Shown here one piece after another: positions 35,597 to 42,404 of a stretch of DNA of 42,404 bases. The first letter of the stretch is position 1. The number at the start of each line of letters is the position of its first letter. A program made the position numbers and the translations under genes. Source of the stretch: an uncultured Clostridium sp. (GTDB lineage: Bacteria > Bacillota > Clostridia > TANB77 > CAG-508); NCBI GenBank assembly GCA_947567695.1, contig CANONT010000009.1:1-42404 (forward strand), in the 5' to 3' direction. Below the pieces are notes generated by a model. That model saw nothing but the letters and a program-made list of their open reading frames with translations. It was not told the origin of the DNA and made no database searches.

Positions 35597-36076
35597 ATGT
35601 TAAGTATTCAAATTATTTGTATTGGAAAATTAAAAGAAACGTATTTAAAATCAGCTATTGATGAATATAGCAAAAGATTATCAAGATATTGCAAATTAGA
35701 CCTTTTGGAATTGTTAGATGAAAAAATACCTGAAAAAGTAAACATAAAATTGTGTAATGAGATTAAAGCAAAAGAATGTAGTAAAATCTTAGCCCATATC
35801 AAAAAAGATTCTTATATAATCGCTTTAGATTTGAAAGGAAAACAATTGACATCTGAAGAGTTTTCTTCTAAAATTGAAACAATTTCAATGACTTCCAGCC
35901 ATATCACTTTTATCATTGGTGGTTCTTTAGGTCTAACTAATGAGTTATTAAACGAATGTCATCAAAAGATATGTTTCTCTAAAATGACTTTCCCACATCA
36001 ACTCATTAGAGTATTTCTCCTAGAACAACTATTTAGAGCTTTTAAAATAGCAAATGGAGAAACCTATCATAGATAA
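35597..36076 (+). CDS. rlmH: Ribosomal RNA large subunit methyltransferase H
   Basis: SPOUT-family N3-methyltransferase for pseudouridine 1915 of 23S rRNA, 159 residues. The SAM-binding trefoil knot is seen in FIIGGSLGL (about residue 103), SKMTFPHQLIRVFLLEQLFRA (about 128) and the C-terminal NGETYHR. AAGGAATT ribosome site precedes the ATG at 35597. It is 50 nt downstream of the yycJ-like gene and the last gene of the murA run. Confidence 0.95.
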   Translation: MLSIQIICIGKLKETYLKSAIDEYSKRLSRYCKLDLLELLDEKIPEKVNIKLCNEIKAKECSKILAHIKKDSYIIALDLKGKQLTSEEFSSKIETISMTSSHITFIIGGSLGLTNELLNECHQKICFSKMTFPHQLIRVFLLEQLFRAFKIANGETYHR

Positions 36077-36088
36077 TATTCTATTGGA

Positions 36089-36198
36089 TTTGTAGAGAAA
36101 ATGAAAGAATGGATAAATTATTAAATAGTGTAGGGGACGAACTAAAAAAGTTACATAATTCAACATTATTTTCTATCGGGGGATATTTTCTCTACAAA
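36089..36198. mobile_element. 110-bp element with 14-bp perfect terminal inverted repeats
   Basis: TTTGTAGAGAAAAT at 36089-36102 is exactly the reverse complement of ATTTTCTCTACAAA at 36185-36198. The interior includes GGGGAC (about 36133) and a short 36-codon reading frame (ATG at about 36111) whose reality is doubtful. It could be a small non-autonomous (MITE-like) element or a structured RNA hairpin downstream of rlmH. Confidence 0.5.
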
Positions 36199-36357
36199 AG
36201 TAAAAACATAAATTAGTCTGAAATTTTTTTCAAAATCTGTTTGGTTAATACAAAAATGATAACCTTTTTGACGATAAAAAAAATTGACATAAATAATAAA
36301 ATTCTTGTTATCATGAAAAAATTATATCTTACTTTATAAAATTTGTCAACAAAAACT

Positions 36358-36885
36358 TTACGACAAAATCCTACATATTCCAACACTTACCAGCATTCCA
36401 ACGATGTCTGCTATCAAAGAAGCAACCAATACAAATCTTGTCTTTTTTATTTTAACACAACTGGTATAAACTGCAATTGTATATAATGTTGTTTCTGTGG
36501 ATCCCATAATAACAGAAGCCATTATTCCTATACTACTATCTACTCCATAAGTTTTCATAATGTCTGTTGCAACAGCAATAGAACCACTTCCTGAAATAGG
36601 TCTTAACATGGCTAATGGCATAATTTCACTTGGGAAGTGTATAACATTTAAAAGAGGTGTAATAACACGAATAATCATATCTAAAATTCCAGAATTCCTT
36701 AATGCACCAATTGCAACAAATAGACCAACTAATGTTGGTAATATACTAAATACTATTTCTATTCCTTCTTTAGCTCCTTCTAAGAAATCATCAAATACCT
36801 TATTCTTTTCTATTAAACCATAAGTAACAATTAATAAAATAATCAATGGCATTGCTAAACTTGATATAAAGTTAATCATTTGCAT
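36358..36885 (-). CDS. spmB: Spore maturation protein B
   Basis: Membrane protein of the nucleoside-recognition (Gate) superfamily, 175 residues, needed with SpmA for spore core dehydration and heat resistance. It has about five hydrophobic segments, with FISSLAMPLIILLIVTYGLI (about 5-24), GLFVAIGALRNSG (about 53) and the conserved GSGSIAVATDIM (about 97). The TTG at 36906 precedes an AAGGAG site; the ATG at 36885 follows it by 7 nt and is chosen. The AAGGAG lies in the last codons of spmA, so the two genes are translationally coupled. Confidence 0.93.
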   Translation of the reverse strand: MQMINFISSLAMPLIILLIVTYGLIEKNKVFDDFLEGAKEGIEIVFSILPTLVGLFVAIGALRNSGILDMIIRVITPLLNVIHFPSEIMPLAMLRPISGSGSIAVATDIMKTYGVDSSIGIMASVIMGSTETTLYTIAVYTSCVKIKKTRFVLVASLIADIVGMLVSVGICRILS

Positions 36886-36889
36886 AATT

Positions 36890-37474
36890 CTACTCCTTTT
36901 TGCCAAATTTAATAATTAACATAATAGATATTACTCCTGCTATTGCTGCACATATTGTTGCAATCCAGACAGGAAAAATAATACTAGTAGGATTACTAGA
37001 ACCTAATGAATTTCTAATAGCTATTACTGTTGTTGGTATAATTTGAATAGAAGCTGTATTTAAGACAATAAATACTAACATTGAATTCGTTAAGGTATCT
37101 TTTTTAGGATTTTCCTTTTGCATAGATTTCATTGCTTTTAAGCCTAAAGGAGTAGCAGCATTTCCTAATCCCAAAATATTAGCAATCATATTCATGGAAA
37201 TTTCTTTTTGAATTTGTTTATTTTTTTTTATATCTGGAAATAATATTTTTATCACAGGATTCAGCAAATTAGTTACTTTGTTAATTATACTTGTTTTATT
37301 AGCTACCTGCATAATTCCATTCCATAAGCATATCGTACCAAGTAAATCAATAGACAACATAATAGCATCACTTGTACTTTGGAAAATAGCTGAATTTAAC
37401 TGTTCCAAATTACCCGAAAAAATAGCATAAGAAAATGAAACTATAATAAATACAGGCCATAAATGATTTAACAT
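36890..37474 (-). CDS. spmA: Spore maturation protein A
   Basis: Partner of SpmB, about 194 residues, multi-pass membrane protein of the same superfamily. Visible are the segment WPVFIIVSFSYAIFSG, the polar LGTICLWNGIMQVANKT (about residue 45), and the conserved LGLGNAATPLGLKAMKSM (about 105). The GTG at 37483 sits on the AGGTGAT site; ATG 37474 follows it correctly. First gene of spmA - spmB. The gap to the divergent AbrB-type gene holds their promoters. Confidence 0.92.
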   Translation of the reverse strand: MLNHLWPVFIIVSFSYAIFSGNLEQLNSAIFQSTSDAIMLSIDLLGTICLWNGIMQVANKTSIINKVTNLLNPVIKILFPDIKKNKQIQKEISMNMIANILGLGNAATPLGLKAMKSMQKENPKKDTLTNSMLVFIVLNTASIQIIPTTVIAIRNSLGSSNPTSIIFPVWIATICAAIAGVISIMLIIKFGKKE

Positions 37475-37526
37475 ACTTATCACCTAAATAATACTATTCT
37501 AAACATGACTTTTTATTACAATATAA

Positions 37527-37555
37527 TTGACCTGACTTTTTATTTGTGATATATT
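37527..37555 (+). promoter_or_regulatory. Promoter of the AbrB-type gene
   Basis: TTGACC (37527-37532), 17-nt spacer, TATATT (37550-37555), 49 nt before the ATG; AAGGAGG lies at about 37587-37593. Confidence 0.6.
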
Positions 37556-37603
37556 AGGAGCATAAGGATTGTTAAATTATAACTTTTAAGGAGGATGAAT
37601 TGT

Positions 37604-37856
37604 ATGAAATCAACTGGAATTATTAGAAGAGTAGATGAACTTGGTAGAGTTGTTATTCCAATAGAAATCAGAAATCAATTTAACATTGTTGAAAAAGATC
37701 CTATTGAAATATATGTAGATGGTTCTTCCATCATCTTAAAAAAATTCGAACCAAATTGCATCTTCTGCCGGTAATACCGAAGACTTATTATCTTACAATG
37801 ATAAATTAATATGCACAGATTGTGCTAAAAAAATAAGTTCATTAGAACAAAAATAA
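37604..37856 (+). CDS. AbrB/SpoVT-type regulator with zinc ribbon, frame-interrupted at a CGG codon
   Basis: Swapped-hairpin AbrB DNA-binding domain (residues 1-about 48, with STGIIRRVDELGRVVIPIEI) and a C-terminal zinc ribbon with two CxxC knuckles (CIFC and CTDC) when frames are joined. In the zero frame codon 56 is CGG (37769-37771) and the next codon is TAA, giving a 56-residue protein ending IFCR without the ribbon. Skipping the C of CGG continues GNTEDLLSYNDKLICTDC and so on to a stop at 37856, giving 83 residues, the usual length of clostridial AbrB-type regulators with a C-terminal ribbon. The position fits NCIFCGN. Either this is a pseudogene or error, or translation shifts +1 at CGG and also makes a short form by stopping at TAA. 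Strong AAGGAGG site at 10 nt. Divergent from spmA. Confidence 0.85.
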
Positions 37857-37865
37857 ATTTATTAG

Positions 37866-37904
37866 AAAGAACAGTATCATAAATCAAATGACACTGTTCT
37901 TTTT
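37866..37904. terminator. Bidirectional terminator after the AbrB-type gene and dipeptidase
   Basis: 10-bp stem AAAGAACAGT / ACTGTTCTTT followed by T runs; lies between the converging genes. Confidence 0.75.
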
Positions 37905-38862
37905 AAATTTTTTTTAAAATTTTCTCTGTAAAATTAATAGTTAATATTTTTTCTATTTCATCATCCTTATAATTATTTTTCTTTAAGCTTCTAATTAATT
38001 TGTCTCTTATTTCTTCGTGTTTATAGACATTGGCATTTTGATAATATTCTGGTTCCATGTAATAATATCTCATATCATCCGTTGCTACTGCAATATAATC
38101 TACCCCTCCTAATAAATTTCTAACATAATTGATATGTTTTATATATTCTTGTTCATAATCTATATTAGGATTGCAAATATCGTCTGTATTAACACAAAAT
38201 TTCTTTATTGATACGATTCCTATCACACCATTTAATTCTTTTATCGCTAAAATTTGTTCATCTGTTAAGTTTCTTGGTACATCACAAATAGCTTTTGCAT
38301 TTGAGTGTGAAGCAAATACGACTGGATTTTCTCCTTTTTCTTGATATTTTTTGCAAATTTGAACAATATCCCAAAAAGTCTTTTCATTGGCATGGGATAA
38401 ATCGATGGCAATTCCCTTTTTGATAAGTTTTTCAATTAATTCTTTACCTAATTCTGTCAAACCGTAATTTTCCCTAGCTTTAGATCCACCACCAAACTTG
38501 TTTTCATGGTTCCATACAATATTTGTAGATCTTAATCCAAAAGAATATAAAACATCAATATCTTCAATTCTTTCTAAATAATCCATTCCTTCTATTCCAA
38601 AAATATACTTAATGTTATCTGAAATTAATCTATTTTCTTCAATATATTCCTTCACTTCTTTCAAATTTTCAACTACATTTATTTGTTCTTCTGTTATTCC
38701 TATTTCTTCTCTCATTTCCTCTTTTGACATATAAAATAAATTGAAAATTCCTCCTGTTATATTATTTACGTGATAAACTTTATCACAATAATCTTTTAGA
38801 AATTTTTTATCTTCTTTTTTCATCCATATATATGTTAACAAATCGTAATGGCAATCAAACAT
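37903..38862 (-). CDS. Membrane dipeptidase-like (peptidase M19)
   Basis: Zinc dipeptidase of the renal-dipeptidase family, 319 residues, predicted to cleave dipeptides. N-terminal metal-site CHYDLLTYIW (His and Asp, residues 3-6), IEGMDYLERIEDIDVLYSFG (about 88-107, bridging Glu), FASHSNAKAI (about 188) and the later DYIAVATDDM near 250. No signal peptide, so probably cytoplasmic. GGAGGG lies 11 nt before the ATG at 38862; the in-frame ATG at 38880 overlaps this site and is rejected. The preceding gene, rsmI, is on the same strand 45 nt away. Confidence 0.88.
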   Translation of the reverse strand: MFDCHYDLLTYIWMKKEDKKFLKDYCDKVYHVNNITGGIFNLFYMSKEEMREEIGITEEQINVVENLKEVKEYIEENRLISDNIKYIFGIEGMDYLERIEDIDVLYSFGLRSTNIVWNHENKFGGGSKARENYGLTELGKELIEKLIKKGIAIDLSHANEKTFWDIVQICKKYQEKGENPVVFASHSNAKAICDVPRNLTDEQILAIKELNGVIGIVSIKKFCVNTDDICNPNIDYEQEYIKHINYVRNLLGGVDYIAVATDDMRYYYMEPEYYQNANVYKHEEIRDKLIRSLKKNNYKDDEIEKILTINFTEKILKKI

Positions 38863-38906
38863 TTTCTCACTTCCCTCCATAAAATATTTATGTCAGAAAA
38901 CTAAGT

Positions 38907-39743
38907 CTATTCATTTGAAATGAACTGCTGGTATACTTCATTTTTACTTACTCCTCTATCTTTTGCCATTTTTTTAATGATTTCCTTTTTAGATAATCCT
39001 TGTTCTTCATATAATTGATAATGCTCCTGTATACTTAGTTCTTTAAAGTTTGACTTTATGTCGCCTTTTCGATTTCCCTCTATTATTAAAACAATTTCTC
39101 CTTTTAGATTTTCAGACTTTTCTATTATATCTTTTATATTGCCTCTAATGAATTCTTCATGAATTTTTGTCAATTCTCTAGCCAAAACTATCTGCCTATC
39201 ATCCAAAATTTCTTCTAAATCCTTTAAAGTAGACATCAGTTTGTGTGGTGCTTCGTATAGAATGATCGTTTCTCTACTCGTTCCAACTTTATGTAACTTT
39301 TCCTTCCTTGCTTTTTTATTTAATGGCAAAAAACCTAAAAAAGTAAATTCTTTTGTATCAATCCCAGAAGCAATCAAAGCATTGATCATTGCACATGCTC
39401 CTGGGATAGGAATTACGTCAATTTCTTTTTCAATACATTGTTTAATTACTATTTCACCCGGATCACAAATCCCTGGTGTACCAGCATCTGATACTAATGC
39501 AATATCTTGCCCTTCTAATAACTTATTTATTAATAGTTCTGTTTTGCTCTCTTCATTATGCCTATGGTTACTAATTAAGGGTTTGGATATCTGTAAATGA
39601 TTTAATAATTTCAAAGTATGTCTTGTGTCTTCAGCAGCAATTAAATTGACACTTTTCAATATATGAATAGCTCTTAACGTAATATCTTCTAAATTTCCAA
39701 TCGGGGTAGCTACTATATATAATTTTCCTTTTTCTTCTTTCAT
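38907..39743 (-). CDS. rsmI: 16S rRNA (cytidine1402-2'-O)-methyltransferase
   Basis: SAM-dependent methyltransferase of the tetrapyrrole-methylase fold, about 278 residues, modifying C1402 of 16S rRNA. N-terminal LYIVATPIGNLEDITLRA (about residues 8-25), AAEDTRHTLKLL (about 37) and the SAM-site SDAGTPGICDPG (about 80). GAGCA-type IPGACAM near 106 and YEAPHKL near 158 are also family motifs. ATG 39743 follows GGAGA by 9 nt. It overlaps the end of the methyltransferase gene upstream and is likely translationally coupled to it. Confidence 0.93.
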   Translation of the reverse strand: MKEEKGKLYIVATPIGNLEDITLRAIHILKSVNLIAAEDTRHTLKLLNHLQISKPLISNHRHNEESKTELLINKLLEGQDIALVSDAGTPGICDPGEIVIKQCIEKEIDVIPIPGACAMINALIASGIDTKEFTFLGFLPLNKKARKEKLHKVGTSRETIILYEAPHKLMSTLKDLEEILDDRQIVLARELTKIHEEFIRGNIKDIIEKSENLKGEIVLIIEGNRKGDIKSNFKELSIQEHYQLYEEQGLSKKEIIKKMAKDRGVSKNEVYQQFISNE

Positions 39744-39756
39744 TTTTACTTGTCTC

Positions 39757-40497
39757 CTATCTGTGATAAATTTCATTTATTTCTTTTGTATATTCTCCAT
39801 TTTCGTCATAAATATATAGATTATTCTGTACTTTTAAAAATGGTTTTGCATTTTTAATACCTTTGATTAACACTAATTTAGGCTCACTATCCTTATTCCC
39901 GTAAACCAATCTCATTTCTTTTGGCTCTATTTTGTATTTTCGCATAAAAGTTAATATATCTACTACTCTATCTGGTCTGTGTACGATATAGAATTCCCCT
40001 TTGTCTTTCAATAAATCCTTTGAAACTCTAATAAAATCTTCTAAGGTTGCTGTTGTCTCATGTCTTGAAATGATTTTTTTTACATCTTCGTTTGGAATTC
40101 CCGTATTTCTTTTTTTGTAAGGAGGATTCGTCACAATTGCATCAAAAATACCTCTTTCCATGATCTTGTCCAAACTTAATATATCTACATTTAAAACTTG
40201 AAACTTATCCTCCAAACTATTCAATTGTATACTTCTTTGAGCCATTTCATATACTTCTTTTTGAATTTCTACTCCTATGATTTGTTTTAACTCTGTCTTT
40301 CCACATAATAATGTTGCGATAATACCTGTCCCCGTACCTAAATCTAAAACTTTTGCTTCCTTTTTTATGTTTTTTGCAAAATCAGATAATAAAATGCTAT
40401 CAACGCCAAAACAAAATCCAGTTCTATTTTGTATGATTTTCAAATTTTTAAATTGCAAATCCTCTATTTTCTCATTTTGATTTAATTGTATTTCCAT
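39757..40497 (-). CDS. TrmN6-like tRNA1(Val) (adenine37-N6)-methyltransferase
   Basis: Class I SAM methyltransferase, 246 residues. The SAM site is LDLGTGTGIIATLL (about residues 46-59) and the adenine-N6 catalytic motif NPPY is at about residue 124. The N-terminal RTGFCFGVDSILLSDF (about 25) is typical of the YfiC/TrmN6 family. It ends in the same run as rsmI, giving an RNA-methylation pair. Ribosome site AGAGGAAAAGAG lies before the ATG. Another adenine or guanine methylation target is possible. Confidence 0.85.
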   Translation of the reverse strand: MEIQLNQNEKIEDLQFKNLKIIQNRTGFCFGVDSILLSDFAKNIKKEAKVLDLGTGTGIIATLLCGKTELKQIIGVEIQKEVYEMAQRSIQLNSLEDKFQVLNVDILSLDKIMERGIFDAIVTNPPYKKRNTGIPNEDVKKIISRHETTATLEDFIRVSKDLLKDKGEFYIVHRPDRVVDILTFMRKYKIEPKEMRLVYGNKDSEPKLVLIKGIKNAKPFLKVQNNLYIYDENGEYTKEINEIYHR

Positions 40498-42404
40498 GTA
40501 ATCTCTTTTCCTCTCTATTTCTATATTTTTTACCTTGATAATCTTCTTTTTTACAAAAAGTCTCTTTAATAGACTAATTTTTTCTTGTTTTTTTGCACTA
40601 TATGTAAACCATTTTTGCCATATTTTTTACGGTTCTTGATTTACTCTTTTCCTTTAATTGCCTAATATTTCACGCCTCTCTTTTAGGCGCATTTTTATCT
40701 CAAAATCGTCCTTTTTATCTTTTCTCACTTTGATTTTTTTGTTTTTATGTCCTTTTTTTCTTTTAATTTTTTACAATTTTATTATTTCTTCTTCTATTTC
40801 TTTTCTTTATTTTTACTCTTTTTTGTCCTTTTTGTCAAATTTTAATTGAATATTTTATGTTTTATTCTATATTTTTTACTTATTTTTCTCATTTGCTTTT
40901 ACTTCAAGCACTTTTAGTACTTGAATTTTGAATTATTTTTCTCGTTTTTATCTTGGTTTTTAAGGTATATGTAAACCGAATTTTCAACATTTTCTACTCC
41001 TTCAATTTCTTTTCCTTTTATTACTTGCCTAATACTTTGTTATACTCTTTTCTCTCTATTTTTAAAGCAAAAATTTTATTGTGAGCCTTTTCTAACTCTT
41101 TTCCCTTTTTTCATTTTTTGATATCTATCTAATTAATTTCTATTTTTTATTAATTTTTTATTTTTTCTTCCATTAATTATTTTATTTATTTAATTAATTA
41201 TTTACTTAATTATTTTCTTATTTGTTTTTATTTAATAATTAATTTATTCTATTTAAATAATTTCTTAAAATTAAAATTTAGTTTTTATTTTTTCTATATC
41301 TATAATTTTTAATTTTAACATTTTCCAAAATAAGATTTCTCTCTTTTTTTTTCTCTCAATTTTTATTTCTTTTCTTTTTTGAGATGACATTTTATTTCTA
41401 TAATTCTATCTTCTTATTTTTTTATTTCAATTTTATCTTGTTCCTTTTTCTCTAATTTAATTTAAAATATTTTATGTTTAGATTTATTTATGCTTTTAAT
41501 TTTTTTACTTCTTTTTATTCATAGTATTTTTATGGATCAAATCCTAATATTTTTCATTCTTTTTAACTCAATTTTTACACTATATGTAAACTGTTTTTTC
41601 GACATTTTTTACTTTTTCGATTTTCTTTCCTTCCATTACTTGCCTAATATCCTGTCAAAATTTTTTCTCCCTTTTTTTAAGCAAAAATTTTATTTTAATT
41701 CTTTTCCAACTCTTTGGGCTTTTTTCATTTTTTGAAATCTATCTGACTAATTTTTATTTTCTATTAATTTTTTCGTTTTTTGTTCTATTAATTATTTTAT
41801 TTATTTAATTAATCTTTTATTTTATCTTTTATTTAATTATTTTCTTTTTTATTTTTCTTTGATAATTAATTTATTCTATTTAAATAATTTTTTAAAATTA
41901 GATTTCCGTTTTTATTTTTTTTATTATTTGTAATTTTTAATTTTATCATTTTCCAGAATAAGATTTTTCTCTTTTTTTATTTTCCAATTTTTATTTGTTT
42001 TCTTTTTTGAGATGACATTTTATTTTATTTCTATAATTCTATCTTCTTATTTTTTTATTTCGATTTTATCTTATCCCTTTTTCTCTAATTTAATTTAAAA
42101 TATTTTATGTTTAGATTTATTTATGCTTTTAATTTTTTTACTTCTTTTTATTCATAGTATTTTTATGGATCAAATCCTAATATTTTTCATTCTTTTTAAC
42201 TCAATTTTTACACTATATGTAAACTGTTTTTTCGACATTTTTTACTTTTTCGATTTTCTTTCCTTCTATTGCTTGCCTAATATTCTGTCAAACTTTTTTC
42301 TCTCTTTTCTAAAATAAAAATTTTATTCTAATCCTTTTTCTTCTCTTTTTCCTTTTTTCATTTTTTGAAATCTATCTGACTAATCTTTATTTTCTATTAA
42401 TTTT
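40498..42404. repeat. Gene-free T-rich tract of about 0.63-kb direct repeats
   Basis: This 1.9-kb stretch carries no supported gene; the plus strand is dominated by T with C and is poor in G. The core TATATGTAAAC recurs at 40609, 40966, 41581 and 42214 (spacings 357, 615 and 633). The segment from about 41461 to 41735 recurs almost unchanged from about 42094 to 42318 (period 633), including ACTATATGTAAACTG and TTTTTTCGACATTTTTTAC. Earlier copies are more diverged. It reads into the end of the window, so the repeat may continue. Confidence 0.75.

Noticed and set aside
36111..36216. 36-codon reading frame inside the inverted-repeat element
   Set aside because: No convincing ribosome site and the length is within chance; described only as part of the element.
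40950..42240. Short minus-strand frames starting ATGTCGAAAAAACAG and similar in repeat copies
   Set aside because: Only about 20 codons, start and frame are not conserved between copies, and no clear ribosome site.
41490..42317. Hydrophobic reading frames on the plus strand in the terminal T-rich tract
   Set aside because: The Phe/Leu/Ile-only products follow from T-rich DNA; there is no ribosome binding site and the frames are not preserved between repeat copies.
1..42404. CRISPR array or prophage
   Set aside because: No regularly spaced short repeats with unique spacers and no phage structural genes; the XRE/ImmA pair alone is not enough for a prophage call.

Overview
The window looks like chromosome of a low-GC, endospore-forming, anaerobe-type Firmicute (Clostridia-like). 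The evidence is the AT-rich composition, strong AGGAGG ribosome binding sites, and a large set of sporulation and germination genes: spoIIR, spmA/spmB, sleB/ypeB, an alpha/beta SASP and a Spo0E-like protein. The gene order tadA - small SRP RNA - dnaX - ybaB - recR is typical of Firmicutes. No species can be named from the sequence alone.

Layout. 1-0.7 kb: a ZIP metal transporter cut short at its C-terminus. 0.8-5.0 kb (minus): prfA, then a YhaN/YhaO (SbcC/SbcD-like) DNA-repair pair. 5.2-8.1 kb (minus): a small cassette with a VirD4/TraG-type coupling protein and two unknown proteins, probably a remnant of a conjugative element. 8.2-14.2 kb (minus): DnaJ/CbpA-like chaperone and a cell-wall block (ddl, a membrane-anchored Mur ligase, an alpha/beta hydrolase, murF). 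14.3-19 kb: SASP, VanW-family protein, an unknown membrane protein, ypeB and sleB. 19.1-25.9 kb: a UgtP-like glycosyltransferase, dgt, recR, ybaB, dnaX, ffs, an unknown anchored protein, tadA and tRNA-Arg(CCU). 26-28.8 kb: small unknown genes, a Spo0E-like gene, an XRE repressor with an ImmA-like partner, and a TtcA-like thiolase. 28.8-32.5 kb: phosphoglucomutase, UDP-sugar pyrophosphorylase and an unknown gene. 32.7-36.1 kb (plus): spoIIR, murA, yycJ-like, rlmH. 36.3-40.5 kb: spmB/spmA, an AbrB-type regulator, an M19 dipeptidase, rsmI, a TrmN6-like methyltransferase. 40.5-42.4 kb: a gene-free, T-rich tract built from about 0.63-kb direct repeats.

Main discovery candidate. Three genes are broken by a +1 frame change: the coupling protein, the alpha/beta hydrolase and the AbrB-type regulator. 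In all three the zero-frame codon at the break is CGG, and skipping its C gives GGN (Gly) and restores a highly conserved motif: Walker A GGSGSGKS, the hydrolase PGFGKS, and the CxxCG zinc ribbon. By hand scan of about 12,000 codons in the window I found only one other in-frame CGG, near the start of an unknown membrane protein. This suggests that CGG is an unassigned or starved arginine codon at which ribosomes shift +1, so that CGGN is read as Gly. Genome-wide CGG counts and a tRNA-Arg(CCG) search would decide this.

Other points. There is a dispersed palindromic GGGGAC repeat family (REP/BIME-like), partly acting as terminators and inserted between sleB and ypeB. There is a 110-bp element with 14-bp perfect terminal inverted repeats downstream of rlmH, and an A7 run in dnaX at about the position where a short gamma form could end.
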